Of a stretch of 63,784 bases of DNA, positions 9,238 through 23,583 are shown in pieces. Source of the DNA: Balneolales bacterium ANBcel1 (GTDB lineage: Bacteria; Bacteroidota; Rhodothermia; Balneolales; Natronogracilivirgulaceae). Numbering within the stretch: position 1 is the first letter of the stretch; each line of letters begins with the position of its first letter. Below the pieces are notes generated by a model, which was not told the DNA's origin, ran no database searches, and saw only the letters and a list, made by a program, of their open reading frames with translations. The stretch covers positions 1-63,784 of the forward strand of contig JARULB010000009.1 in NCBI GenBank assembly GCA_029688905.1, read 5' to 3'. Position numbers and translations under genes: made by a program.

Positions 9238-10392
9238 ATGACCCTTCAGGGATCTTTCGATCTTGCAATCATCGGAGCCGGACCCGCAGGGCTGCTTGGC
9301 GCCGCTCTGGCTGCCGGAAAGGGGCTCCGGACACTGCTCATTGAAAAGGAGCCCACGGCCAATCGACACTCCAGGTCAATCGGCATCCATCCGCCATCCC
9401 TCGAAATATTCTCCAGACTTGACTTGCTGGACCCTCTCCTGCAAGAGGGGGTCAGCATCCGGAAAGGCCTGGCAAGTGAGGATGGGGGAAACACGCTCGG
9501 AGAGCTCGACTTTTCAACCCTTCCGGAACCCTTTAATTTCATCCTCACGATTCCCCAGTGGAAGACCGAGATGATTCTGGAACAGCATCTTAAACAAGTC
9601 GGTGTGCACGTTTTACGCGGGTACCGCCTCACCGGATTAACCCTTCCAGAGGCGCCGCATTGCCACCTTGAGATTACAGACTCTGCCGGAAACCGGCATC
9701 ACATCGAGGCAGGCTTCGCCCTGGCCTGCGATGGCAAAAACAGCACTACGCGCAACTTGCTGGGCATTCGCTTCTCCGGATCCTCATACAGGCGACGGTT
9801 TGCCATGGCTGATTTCACCGACCACACCGGCTTTGGTCCGCATGCCATCGTTTTCTTGTGCAAGGAAGGACTCGTGGAAAGCTTTCCGTTGCCCGGAAAT
9901 GTGCGACGATGGGTGGCAGGTCAGGTCCGTGGACAGCGTACCGGCAGTGCAGACGAGCTTGCAGCGATTATTGCAAGGCGAACCGGCTGCCGGCCTGACC
10001 CGCAGACATGTACCATGTTTTCGGAATTCGGTGTCGAGCGATACCTCGCAGAGAGATTGTCGCGAGGCAGAGTGATGCTGGCCGGTGATGCTGCCCATGT
10101 AACAAGTCCGATTGGTGGACAGGGAATGAACCTCGGGTGGATGAATATGGTGGATGCGACCGATGCCATTGAACAGGTGTTGCAGGGCGGCCTGAGTGCT
10201 GAAGATGCCGGCAGCCAATACGACCGGATTGCGCGAAAAAGGGCGGTGAAAGTGATTCGGAGGGCGGAAGCAAACATGTTGCTTGGCAGCCGCACCGTGT
10301 TTCACACCATCCGCAACGGCATGGTGAAAATGCTTCTGAAAAGTTCTGTGAGTGAGGTATTGAAGCGGCGGTTTACCATGCAGGGGCTATAA
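9238..10392 (+). CDS. FAD-dependent aromatic hydroxylase (class A type)
   Basis: This 384-aa flavoprotein has the dinucleotide-binding fingerprint IIGAGPAGLLGA (Gly13, Gly15, Gly18) and an acidic strand end (LLIEKEP). It also has the second FAD motif GRVMLAGDAAHVTSPIGGQGMN near residue 280. This is the class A monooxygenase/geranylgeranyl-reductase fold. It starts 27 bp after the methyltransferase. By analogy with SrsC it would hydroxylate a polyketide ring, giving a quinol or quinone. A reductase role cannot be excluded. Confidence 0.85.
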   Translation: MTLQGSFDLAIIGAGPAGLLGAALAAGKGLRTLLIEKEPTANRHSRSIGIHPPSLEIFSRLDLLDPLLQEGVSIRKGLASEDGGNTLGELDFSTLPEPFNFILTIPQWKTEMILEQHLKQVGVHVLRGYRLTGLTLPEAPHCHLEITDSAGNRHHIEAGFALACDGKNSTTRNLLGIRFSGSSYRRRFAMADFTDHTGFGPHAIVFLCKEGLVESFPLPGNVRRWVAGQVRGQRTGSADELAAIIARRTGCRPDPQTCTMFSEFGVERYLAERLSRGRVMLAGDAAHVTSPIGGQGMNLGWMNMVDATDAIEQVLQGGLSAEDAGSQYDRIARKRAVKVIRRAEANMLLGSRTVFHTIRNGMVKMLLKSSVSEVLKRRFTMQGL

Positions 10393-10402
10393 GCCACCAG
10401 GT

Positions 10403-10436
10403 AAAAAAAAAGCCCGGTCATTCGAAAATGCCGGGC
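10403..10436 (-). terminator. Rho-independent terminator of the sod gene
   Basis: On the minus strand, GCCCGGCATT-ttcg-AATG(A)CCGGGC is followed by nine T. The T tract exists only in the leftward direction, so it serves the sod gene. Rightward read-through from the polyketide cassette meets the hairpin without a T tract. Confidence 0.85.
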
Positions 10437-10524
10437 ATTGCAAGTAGTAAGGCCTAAACCTTTACGTTAATGTTTGCGGGTTACTTGTAAAGATAAAAGT
10501 CCGCCGGACATTGTCAAGAGGTTG

Positions 10525-11268
10525 TCAGCTATTCGTAGCGCGTGCCGTATGATACAGACGGGCGACGGCATCCCAGTCGATTACGTTCATGAACGCTCTC
10601 ACATAGTCAGCCCGCCGGTTCTGATAACGCAGGTAGTAGGCGTGCTCCCAGACATCCACCGGCAGCAGGGGTACGGTCACCATGGGCGACAGGTTCTGAT
10701 GCTTTTCCGCCTGCAGCACCATTAGCCGATCGGCATACGGCTCCCATGCCAGAACGCCCCATCCGCTGGCCTCCACGGCGCTTGACGCGGCGATATAATG
10801 TGCGGCGAATTTGTCAAAACTTCCAAAAGATTGATCGATGGCACGGACCAGGTCGGGATCCGACGGCTCGCCGCCGCCGTCGGGGCTCATCACTTCCCAA
10901 AAAATCTGATGCATAAAATGACCGGCCCCGTGAAAACCGACTTCTCTGGACCAGTGCTTCACCAGTGCGAAATCATCCGCTTCCCTCGCTTCGGCCAGTT
11001 TGGCAAGCGCGTTATTCAGGCCGTTTACATAGGACTGGTGATGAATACTGTGATGCAACTCCATGGTCTGGGCATCGATGTGGGGCTCGAGCGCATCATA
11101 GGAATAGGCAAGCTGGGGCAGGCGGTACTCACCGGACGACTCGGAAAAGGTCGATTCCAACCCAATCGCTCCGGCTGGCAGGCCGTTAGCCAGTGAAGTT
11201 CCAAATCCATAGGAGCCGAGCAGGGCGAATCCGCCCAGTGTTGATGTCAGGTATTCTCTGCGATTCAT
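10525..11268 (-). CDS. sodA: Exported Mn-type superoxide dismutase with Tat-like signal
   Basis: This 247-aa Fe/Mn superoxide dismutase has an N-terminal extension of about 45 residues containing a twin-arginine motif (NRREYL) and a hydrophobic stretch. Export by Tat to the periplasm is likely. The core begins YRLPQLAYSYDALEP. Metal ligands are visible in MELHHSIHHQSYVNGLN, GHFMHQIFW and DVWEHAYYL. The Gly in HGAGH and the Gln in EKHQN match Mn rather than Fe enzymes. It is monocistronic, with its own terminator, and divergent from rplM. Confidence 0.92.
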   Translation of the reverse strand: MNRREYLTSTLGGFALLGSYGFGTSLANGLPAGAIGLESTFSESSGEYRLPQLAYSYDALEPHIDAQTMELHHSIHHQSYVNGLNNALAKLAEAREADDFALVKHWSREVGFHGAGHFMHQIFWEVMSPDGGGEPSDPDLVRAIDQSFGSFDKFAAHYIAASSAVEASGWGVLAWEPYADRLMVLQAEKHQNLSPMVTVPLLPVDVWEHAYYLRYQNRRADYVRAFMNVIDWDAVARLYHTARATNS

Positions 11269-11481
11269 GGGGAGGGGATTAGGTTACGATTAGAATGAAA
11301 ACTCACTCCAAACAACACCACGCACTGCAAAAAGGTTGACGGAAACTAAAAAAAACGACAACCGGCTATTGCTGAGAATCGGATGTTTATAATGTTGCAA
11401 GACAGAAATATTACTTTTATATTTCCAGACTTGACATAAATCTTATTAGTTAGCGATCTCCCAATAAAAAAACAAAAGACC

Positions 11482-11925
11482 GTGAATACCGAGAGTTTTA
11501 AAACATATTCGGCAAAACCTGGCGACATTCAGAAAAAGTGGGTGGTTATTGACGCGGAGGGACAGCCCCTCGGACGCCTGAGCACCAAAGTCGCGACCTT
11601 GCTCAGAGGCAAGCACAAGCCCGAATACACGCCCCACATGGATACGGGCGACAACGTGATTGTAATCAATGCCGGCAAAGTGGCCTTATCCGGAAAGAAA
11701 ATGCAGGACAAGCTGTACTTTCGCCACTCCGGTTATCCCGGCGGAACCACCTTTACCACAGCGGAAGAGGCTTTGAAAAAAGATCCCACATTTCTGGTGC
11801 GAAATGCCGTCAAGGGCATGGTGCCGAAAAACCGTCTGGGCCGCAAGCTTCTTACCAACCTCCGTGTTTTCGCTGGACCCGAGCACAACCTGAACGCGCA
11901 GAAACCTGAAACAATTGAACTTTGA
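11482..11925 (+). CDS. rplM: 50S ribosomal protein L13
   Basis: The 147-aa L13 protein carries KWVVIDAEGQPLGRLST, then MDTGDNVIVINAGKVALSG, then YRHSGYPGG-like FRHSGYPGG, and ends MVPKNRLGRKLLTNLRVFAGPEHNLNAQKP. The start codon is GTG. The 213-bp gap to the divergent sod gene has an AT-rich stretch with a TATAAT at 11388-11393 but no well-spaced -35, so I do not call a promoter. It is paired with rpsI, the universal bacterial arrangement. Confidence 0.96.
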   Translation: MNTESFKTYSAKPGDIQKKWVVIDAEGQPLGRLSTKVATLLRGKHKPEYTPHMDTGDNVIVINAGKVALSGKKMQDKLYFRHSGYPGGTTFTTAEEALKKDPTFLVRNAVKGMVPKNRLGRKLLTNLRVFAGPEHNLNAQKPETIEL

Positions 11926-11927
11926 CA

Positions 11928-12314
11928 ATGGCTAATCAATCCTTTCTGGGCCGGAGAAAAACATCGACAGCACGCGTGCATGTAACGCCCGGCTCCGGTA
12001 AAATCACCGTCAACAAAAAAGACTTCGAAACCTATTTCGTATTGCCGGCTCAGCGTAACACGATTAACCTCCCTTTTGAGGTAACCGAGACTACCGGCAA
12101 GTACGACGTCAAAGTGACGGTTCGCGGCGGCGGCATCACCGGCCAGGCCGATGCGGTACAGCTTGGCGTAGCCCGGGCGCTCAATACGATGGAGCCCGAA
12201 ACCCATACTGTGCTGAAGTCGCATGATTTACTGACCCGCGACGACCGGATGGTTGAGCGCAAAAAATACGGTCAGCCCAAAGCCCGGAAGAACTTCCAGT
12301 TCTCCAAGCGCTGA
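11928..12314 (+). CDS. rpsI: 30S ribosomal protein S9
   Basis: The 128-aa S9 protein has FLGRRKTSTARVHVTPGSG at the N-terminus, VRGGGITGQADAVQLGVARAL in the middle, and the tRNA-contacting tail KKYGQPKARKNFQFSKR. I take the ATG at 11928, 2 bp past the rplM stop. A TTG two codons earlier would overlap rplM. Confidence 0.96.
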   Translation: MANQSFLGRRKTSTARVHVTPGSGKITVNKKDFETYFVLPAQRNTINLPFEVTETTGKYDVKVTVRGGGITGQADAVQLGVARALNTMEPETHTVLKSHDLLTRDDRMVERKKYGQPKARKNFQFSKR

Positions 12315-12447
12315 TTTTTATCCCATTATCACAATCACACATACACAGTGACCCGTGACCAGGTGTTCTCTGCTGCCGGCGGCGGCGGGAATTTGTCACA
12401 GGGAATGACCTGTGTAGTGGCCCAACCTTAAACATACGAGTACCGAC

Positions 12448-13443
12448 ATGGCTAAAGCTGCATCAGTAGAAGAGCTCCTCAAGTCAGGGGCACACTTCGG
12501 ACACCTCACCAGGAGATGGAACCCCAAAATGCGCGAATTTATTTTCATGCAGCGCAACGGGATCCACATCATCGACCTCAACAAGACCCAAGCCCTTCTT
12601 CAGGAGTCGCTGGACGAGATCGCAAAAGTCGCCCGTTCCGGAAAGAAAGTGCTTTTTGTCGGGACAAAGAAGCAGGCGCAGGAAATTATCCGCACCGAAG
12701 CGCAACGTTGTGACATGCCCTACGTTACACATCGCTGGCTTGGCGGTATGCTCACCAATTTTGTGACCATCAAGAAAAGCATTTCCCGCATGGAAGAGAT
12801 CCATGCCATGCAAAATGACGGCACCTACGACAACATCACCAAGAAAGAACGGCTGATGCTTGACCGTGAAAAGCAAAAGCTGGAAGATGTCATGGGAGGT
12901 ATCTCCAAAATAGGCCGCATTCCCGGTGCGCTTTTCGTTGTCGATATTGTCAAGGAGAATATCGCCGTCAACGAAGCCTTGAAGCTGAACATCCCCATCT
13001 TCGCACTGGTAGATACCAATTGCGATCCGGATGTGCCCGATTACATCATTCCCTGCAATGACGATGCTGCCAAAGCCATTCAGCTGGTAGCCTCTAATGT
13101 TGCCGACGCCATTATCGAAGGAATGGCCGAGCGGGAGGCTTATCAGCAGGAACAGCTTGCCACTGATGCTGCGCAGCAGGAGGAAGGCGAAGTAAAAGAA
13201 GAGATGACCGAAGCCGATGTGAAACCCACCCGGCGCAAGCGCTCACGCAAGCCGAAAGCAGAACCCAAACAAAAAGTGGCTGTAAAAGCCGGTAAAACGG
13301 ATTCGGAAGAGAAAAGTGCGGCTGACGCAGGTACGACCCCAAAAGAAGCATCTGAAGACGCTTCCGGAGAAAAGCCGCAAAAAGCGGAAAAACCCGCTTC
13401 CGATAAGGATGCAAAAAGCGACTCGGCCGCATCCGACAAATAG
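12448..13443 (+). CDS. rpsB: 30S ribosomal protein S2 with long charged C-terminal tail
   Basis: The S2 core occupies residues 1 to about 230, with motifs AHFGHLTRRWNPKM, VLFVGTKKQAQEI, THRWLGGMLTNF, and PIFALVDTNCDPD. It is followed by about 95 extra residues rich in Lys, Glu, Ala and Ser, including the basic patch PTRRKRSRKPKAEPKQK. The total of 331 aa compares with about 240 in E. coli. The tail is probably disordered. The gene is followed by tsf as in most bacteria. The 133-bp leader has a GC-rich stretch (CTGCCGGCGGCGGCGGG) that could fold, but no known S2 leader was recognised. Confidence 0.95.
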   Translation: MAKAASVEELLKSGAHFGHLTRRWNPKMREFIFMQRNGIHIIDLNKTQALLQESLDEIAKVARSGKKVLFVGTKKQAQEIIRTEAQRCDMPYVTHRWLGGMLTNFVTIKKSISRMEEIHAMQNDGTYDNITKKERLMLDREKQKLEDVMGGISKIGRIPGALFVVDIVKENIAVNEALKLNIPIFALVDTNCDPDVPDYIIPCNDDAAKAIQLVASNVADAIIEGMAEREAYQQEQLATDAAQQEEGEVKEEMTEADVKPTRRKRSRKPKAEPKQKVAVKAGKTDSEEKSAADAGTTPKEASEDASGEKPQKAEKPASDKDAKSDSAASDK

Positions 13444-13518
13444 CGGTGCTCCTTTGCTATCATTTCGCCGGGAAACCGGACCAGAACCACAACTTCCATT
13501 TTACGTATTGACAAGACA

Positions 13519-14349
13519 ATGAGTATATCAGCCTCCGATGTAAAGAAACTCCGCGACCAGACCGGCGCGGGTATGATGGACTGTAAGAAAGCCCTGACCG
13601 AAAGCAACGGCGACATGGAAGCCGCCATTGAACTTTTGCGGAAAAAAGGGCAGAAAGTATCCGAAAAACGGGCCGACCGCGAAGCCAATCAGGGCGTGAT
13701 CGTGTCCCTGCTCTCCGACGACAAGAAGAAAGCCGTTGCCGTTGAACTCAACTGCGAAACCGATTTCGTTGCAAAGAACGAAGAATTTGTCGAGTATGCC
13801 AACGACTTTGCCCGCGCCATCTTCGAGCAGGAGCCGGCTGACCGGGACGCGCTGCTTGCCGCAAAGGTAAGAAACCTCACAGTAGCCGACATGCTCAAAG
13901 ACCTGGTCGGAAAAATCGGTGAAAAAATTGACATCGGCCGCTTTGAAATTATGAAAACCGATGGCCAGATCATTGACTACATCCACCCTGGCAATCAACT
14001 CTGTGTACTCGCCGAGTTTGAAGGGCCTCTTGAGAATGCAGGGGTTGGAAAGGATGTCGCCATGCAGGTGGCCGCCATGAACCCGCTGGCCGTAACCAGA
14101 GACGGTGTGGACAGCAAAATTATGGAAAAAGAGAAGGAAATCGCCAAGGAGCAGCTCATCAATGAAGGCAAGCCCGAGGAAATCGCAGAAAAAGCGGCCG
14201 CCGGAAAAATGCGCCGCTTCTTCGAAGAGCGGGTACTTCTGGAGCAGAAGTTTGTAAAAGACGGCTCCCTGAGTGTTCAGGACTACCTGAAGCAGGCCGG
14301 GGAACCGACAGTGCTTTCATTTGCCCGCATACAGCTTGGCGGTCAATAA
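13519..14349 (+). CDS. tsf: Elongation factor Ts
   Basis: EF-Ts is the nucleotide exchange factor for EF-Tu. The 276-aa protein starts MSISASDVKKLRDQTGAGMMDCKKAL and has the TDFVAKNEEF signature (CETDFVAKN). It ends with EQKFVKDGSLSVQDYL. It lies 75 bp after rpsB and closes with a strong terminator. Confidence 0.96.
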   Translation: MSISASDVKKLRDQTGAGMMDCKKALTESNGDMEAAIELLRKKGQKVSEKRADREANQGVIVSLLSDDKKKAVAVELNCETDFVAKNEEFVEYANDFARAIFEQEPADRDALLAAKVRNLTVADMLKDLVGKIGEKIDIGRFEIMKTDGQIIDYIHPGNQLCVLAEFEGPLENAGVGKDVAMQVAAMNPLAVTRDGVDSKIMEKEKEIAKEQLINEGKPEEIAEKAAAGKMRRFFEERVLLEQKFVKDGSLSVQDYLKQAGEPTVLSFARIQLGGQ

Positions 14350-14362
14350 GTAACGGCTATTC

Positions 14363-14390
14363 AAGGCTGCCTTCGGGCGGCCTTTTTTTT
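14363..14390 (+). terminator. Rho-independent terminator after tsf
   Basis: AAGGCTGCC-ttcg-GGCGGCCTT forms a 9-bp stem with one G-T pair and is followed by eight T. It separates rpsB-tsf from pyrH. Confidence 0.9.
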
Positions 14391-14449
14391 ATCCCCGAAC
14401 GGGGAAATACTGTCTCTTCATCTACTTTCCACCGAACCGGAGCGGCGTT

Positions 14450-15163
14450 GTGAAACATTATAACAGAGTACTTTTGAAACTGAGCGGGGAGTCCCTGCTG
14501 GGAAAACAAGGGCATGGTATCGACGGAGAGGTATTGACACGCTATGCCGAAGAGATTCAGGAGGCCACACAGACCGGAACCCAGATCGCCATTGTCATCG
14601 GTGGCGGTAATATCTTCCGTGGCGTCCGGGGCGCCACCCAGGGCATGGATCGCGTGCAGGGAGATTATATGGGCATGATGGCCACTCTGATCAACAGTAT
14701 TGCTCTTCAAGATGCCCTGGAGCGTAAAGGTGTGCACACCCGCTTGATGTCGGCTATCAGGATGGAGCAGGTGGCCGAGCCCTTCATCCGACGGCGGGCT
14801 GTCCGCCATCTCGAAAAGGGACGGGTGGTGATTTTTGGGGCCGGTACCGGCAACCCCTACTTTACGACCGATACGGCAGCCTCGCTGCGGGCCATCGAAA
14901 TCGAAGCCGATGCCATCCTCAAGGGAACCAGAGTAAACGGAATCTATGACTGCGACCCCGAAACCAACAGTGATGCGCAGAAATACGACGAAATTAGCGG
15001 AGACGACGTGCTGAAAAAGCGGTTGGCTGTCATGGATCTGACCGCCTTTACCCTCTGCAGAGACAACAAAACCCCGATTCTCGTCTTCAACATGGATCAG
15101 AAAAAAAACCTCAGCAAAGTGATCCGGGGCGAAGCTGTCGGCACCCGCGTTTACTGGGACTGA
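14450..15163 (+). CDS. pyrH: UMP kinase
   Basis: PyrH phosphorylates UMP to UDP and belongs to the amino-acid-kinase fold. The 237-aa protein shows [45 protein letters not shown] and [17 protein letters not shown]. The start is GTG (GTGAAACATTAT) after a GGAGCGG ribosome site. The downstream gap has a run of ten T after AGCGCGCT, but no clear stem. Confidence 0.96.
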   Translation: MKHYNRVLLKLSGESLLGKQGHGIDGEVLTRYAEEIQEATQTGTQIAIVIGGGNIFRGVRGATQGMDRVQGDYMGMMATLINSIALQDALERKGVHTRLMSAIRMEQVAEPFIRRRAVRHLEKGRVVIFGAGTGNPYFTTDTAASLRAIEIEADAILKGTRVNGIYDCDPETNSDAQKYDEISGDDVLKKRLAVMDLTAFTLCRDNKTPILVFNMDQKKNLSKVIRGEAVGTRVYWD

Positions 15164-15234
15164 GCGCGCTTTTTTTTTTGCCAATTTGTTATATATTTCG
15201 CATCTGAAACAGCATTTCTCACTCTACTCTTCAG

Positions 15235-15807
15235 ATGTTTATGATACCTGAACTGCAACCATTTCTCGACGAGGCTAAAGAGCGGATGGATGAAGCCATG
15301 TCCTTTCTGAAAAAAGAACTCGGCTACATTCGCGCCGGCAAAGCCACCCCCCAACTACTGGACGGCATCAAGGTGGATTACTATGGAGCCCAGACTCCCC
15401 TGAACCAGCTTGCCAATATTTCTGCTCCCGACGCGCGCCTGCTCACCGTCGAGCCGTTTGACAAGTCAACCGTCAAACAAATAGAAAAAGCGATTATGAC
15501 GTCAGGGCTCGGCCTCAATCCCAACAACGACGGAACCCTCATCCGTATACCGCTGCCGGCACTCTCCGAAGAACGCCGGGCCGAACTGGCAAGGGTATCC
15601 AAAGACAAGGCGGAAGAGGCACGGATTAGCGTCCGGAACACGCGGCGTGAAATCAAGGACGAAATCAAGCAGGAAGTAAAAAACGAATCCCTGCCGGAAG
15701 ACTCCCGCTTTGATGCCGAAGAAGAACTCCAGAAACTCACCGACTCCTACATCGTAAAAATTGACGGGATGCAAAAGGAGAAGGAAGATGAGATCATGAC
15801 TGTCTAA
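15235..15807 (+). CDS. frr: Ribosome recycling factor
   Basis: RRF splits post-termination ribosomes together with EF-G. The 190-aa protein shows IRAGKATPQLLDGIKVDYYG, LTVEPFD and GLGLNPNNDGTLIRIPLPALSEERR, all family hallmarks. The start may be the ATG at 15235 or the one two codons later. It lies 71 bp after pyrH, the usual pairing. Confidence 0.96.
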   Translation: MFMIPELQPFLDEAKERMDEAMSFLKKELGYIRAGKATPQLLDGIKVDYYGAQTPLNQLANISAPDARLLTVEPFDKSTVKQIEKAIMTSGLGLNPNNDGTLIRIPLPALSEERRAELARVSKDKAEEARISVRNTRREIKDEIKQEVKNESLPEDSRFDAEEELQKLTDSYIVKIDGMQKEKEDEIMTV

Positions 15808-15831
15808 TTTTCGTGAACTGGGTAATCCTGC

Positions 15832-19347
<3,516 letters not shown>

Positions 19348-19437
19348 CGGCGAATTGCGGTTCCAGGCGCGGCGCTCAGAATTCCGCGCAATCCTTCGTA
19401 TCTTTGGCGCTCAAACCTCCACCGAATTAGAACAGGA

Positions 19438-21111
<1,674 letters not shown>

Positions 21112-21120
21112 TCCGCCGCT

Positions 21121-22359
21121 ATGCCCAGGGAGTTTCACATACCGGACCTGTACCAGTCGCAGATCATCAAAACGGTTAAAAATGCCCGGCAGATTCTGGA
21201 TCCGCGAAAAAAGGACCGAACGCCGAGCGTTCTGGATCTTGGTCCGGTTCGCTATCTGATTCCAAGACACTTCGGGTTCTGCTACGGCGTTGAAAACGCT
21301 ATCGACATTGCCTACCGTACCGTGGAGAACCATCCCGGGAAAAACATTTTCCTGCTCAGTGAAATGATTCACAATCCGACGGTAAACAAGGACCTGGAGG
21401 CGCGGGGAGTCCGTTTCCTGTTTGAAACCGACGGAAGCGAACGCATCCCGATCGCAACGCTCACACCCGACGATATCGTGATTGTACCCGCTTTCGGCAC
21501 CACCGTGGAAATTCAAAAAAAGCTGGAGGCCCAGGGAGTCGACCCCTATCAGTACGACACGACCTGCCCGTTTGTAATCAAGGTCTGGAATCGGGGCAAA
21601 CAACTCGGAAAGAAAGGGCACGCATTGGTGATACACGGCAAACACAAGCACGAAGAGACCCGGGCCACTTTTTCACACAGTTCGCAGCAGGCGGCCTGTG
21701 TGGTCGTGCTTAACCCGGAGGAAGCGCGCATACTGGCCGACATCATGGTTGAAAAAAGGCCCAGGGATGACTTTCAGAAGTATTTCGGAATGAAATGCAC
21801 CGACGGCTTTGATCCGCTGACCGATCTGAAGCGTTTCGGGGTTATCAATCAGACTACCATGCTGGCTTCCGAGACCCGGGAAGTGATGGAGATCCTGAAA
21901 CAGGCGGTGATAGAGAAACATGGCGAAGCGGATGTGGAGATGCACTTTGCCGACACCTCCGACACCCTCTGCTACGCGACCAACGAGAATCAATCGGCAA
22001 CCTACGCCCTGATGGAAGAGCGGGCCGACCTGGCGCTGGTTGTTGGCGGATACAACTCCTCCAATACCATGCACCTGGTGGAGTTACTGGAAGAGCGTTT
22101 TCCAACCTATCACATCCGCGACGCCTCGGAAATCAAGTCACAGTGGGAAATTCACCACTTCAACCAGTGGAAAAAAAAGGTGGAGAAAACCCGAAGCTGG
22201 ATGCCGAAAACCGACGGGCCGATGACCATTGCGCTCACCTCCGGCGCTTCTTGCCCGGATGCTCTTGTGGATGAAGTGCTGCTCAAAACCGCCTCCTGGT
22301 TTGAGGATTGCCTGCCGCTGGAAAAAGCCCTGGAGCCGTTCACGGCCGAACCCGGATAA
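21121..22359 (+). CDS. ispH: 4-hydroxy-3-methylbut-2-enyl diphosphate reductase IspH, long form
   Basis: IspH is the [4Fe-4S] enzyme that reduces HMBPP to IPP and DMAPP, the last MEP step. The three cluster Cys are visible in RHFGFCYGVENA, DTTCPFV and SGASCPDALVD. HGKHKHEETRATFSHS also belongs to the family. At 412 aa it is about 100 residues longer than E. coli IspH. It has the N-terminal and middle insertions seen in the cyanobacterial/plant-like and FCB branch. It is tightly coupled to ettA. Confidence 0.94.
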   Translation: MPREFHIPDLYQSQIIKTVKNARQILDPRKKDRTPSVLDLGPVRYLIPRHFGFCYGVENAIDIAYRTVENHPGKNIFLLSEMIHNPTVNKDLEARGVRFLFETDGSERIPIATLTPDDIVIVPAFGTTVEIQKKLEAQGVDPYQYDTTCPFVIKVWNRGKQLGKKGHALVIHGKHKHEETRATFSHSSQQAACVVVLNPEEARILADIMVEKRPRDDFQKYFGMKCTDGFDPLTDLKRFGVINQTTMLASETREVMEILKQAVIEKHGEADVEMHFADTSDTLCYATNENQSATYALMEERADLALVVGGYNSSNTMHLVELLEERFPTYHIRDASEIKSQWEIHHFNQWKKKVEKTRSWMPKTDGPMTIALTSGASCPDALVDEVLLKTASWFEDCLPLEKALEPFTAEPG

Positions 22360-22490
22360 CCGGCCACGATACTGTTCTATTCGAGGGGACTACCGGCACA
22401 GATTGGATCGAAACGGCAGAAATCGCAGCAAACCGTCACAAATCATAGCAAAACGGCAAGAATGGTCGCAAGCAGATAAAGAGCGGCCAA

Positions 22491-23480
22491 CTACTCTCCG
22501 ATTACCCTGAAATAGGAAACCCTGCGCGGCTGAAAGGATCGAAGCCTCAGATTCAGTGCTTCGGTGGTGGGCCTCACTTCCGGCACCAGAAAACCGGTAG
22601 TGTCTTCGATAACGTCAAAATAGTCCACATAGGCTTCATACGGTACCATCTCCTGGGCCCGGCTGTAATGCTCGATAGGCACATCGTAGCGAATCGTGAG
22701 CACGGACGGGCTTAACCTGACCTGCTCCCCCTCCGGAATATTCCTGGCCTGGACATAGACCCTGACCTCCCCTTCCGTGAATTCGGTCACATCAAACGAC
22801 AACACCACACGGCTTGTATCCTTTGAGACGAGCGACCTGGACCCGGCAAGCCGTACCGGCTGTTCAACCCTGTCCTTGACGTTTCTGAGCCGCAGAATTT
22901 CGGTCGGCCAGCTGCTGATTGTATCCACAACCGATTCAGCCCCGGTAACGGTGACACTGTCGGGATCGGATCGGACATCGCCCATTATCTCAAACCGGCT
23001 CTCCAGCCGCACATCAATCCGGGGAGCGACCGGTACCCGCTTCTGCGTTTTCATCTCCATGGCTACGGTGAACTCCGAAGGCGCTACCTTGTTTACGACC
23101 AGGTCCGGGTAGCCTGCCAGATGCTCCTGGATTCTGTCCGCGACACTTACCGTGCCCCTTTCGTAGGGAATCACAATCTCCGGTGGATTTCTGTACAGAG
23201 AGAACAGATTCCAGCCTTCACCGCTGATACCAACCCTTGCTGAAGCCGGAGGCGGCTCCGAGAACGCCATCTCGTCGCTGTACTCGACCACCTGCAACGG
23301 CACTTCCAGCGTAATGCTGTATTCCCGGCCAAGGTTTACCAGCAGCCACAGGGAAAGGGCAATCACATAGCCGATCAAAAAAACGATCAGGATTTCCCTC
23401 TTGTGCAGATAGGTGGTTTCCCTCTCGGTTGGTTTGAACAACCGCATCAGCCAGTTACCGTTCTTTCGATCTATATCCAT
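22491..23480 (-). CDS. YbbR-like domain protein (CdaR-related)
   Basis: This 329-aa protein has one N-terminal membrane helix (about residues 29-50, ILIVFLIGYVIALSLWLLVNL) and an extracytoplasmic region of repeated YbbR-type beta domains. One repeat is visible around RIDVRLESRFEIMGDVRSDPDSVTVTG. In Firmicutes such proteins regulate the diadenylate cyclase CdaA, but no cyclase gene is adjacent here. It lies 103 bp after dciA in a recF-dciA-ybbR run. Confidence 0.75.
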   Translation of the reverse strand: MDIDRKNGNWLMRLFKPTERETTYLHKREILIVFLIGYVIALSLWLLVNLGREYSITLEVPLQVVEYSDEMAFSEPPPASARVGISGEGWNLFSLYRNPPEIVIPYERGTVSVADRIQEHLAGYPDLVVNKVAPSEFTVAMEMKTQKRVPVAPRIDVRLESRFEIMGDVRSDPDSVTVTGAESVVDTISSWPTEILRLRNVKDRVEQPVRLAGSRSLVSKDTSRVVLSFDVTEFTEGEVRVYVQARNIPEGEQVRLSPSVLTIRYDVPIEHYSRAQEMVPYEAYVDYFDVIEDTTGFLVPEVRPTTEALNLRLRSFQPRRVSYFRVIGE

Positions 23481-23583
23481 TCTCTTAAAATGGGCGATGG
23501 GTTATCATTATCAGTCAAGGAGACACATCCACAATATGCAGGGAAACGCATGCCGCCCGGCCGAGCCGGCATGGAACCGGCAA

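Noticed and set aside
12315-12447. Possible S2-binding leader before rpsB
   Set aside because: The leader is GC-rich and may fold, but I could not draw the known S2 leader structure or a convincing mimic of the rRNA site.
15160-15180. Terminator after pyrH (AGCGCGCT followed by ten T)
   Set aside because: The palindrome has no loop and no longer stem around it forms. A T run alone is not enough.
14357-15184. 275-codon minus-strand frame opposite pyrH
   Set aside because: pyrH is complete with all kinase motifs on the plus strand; the antisense frame spans the tsf terminator.
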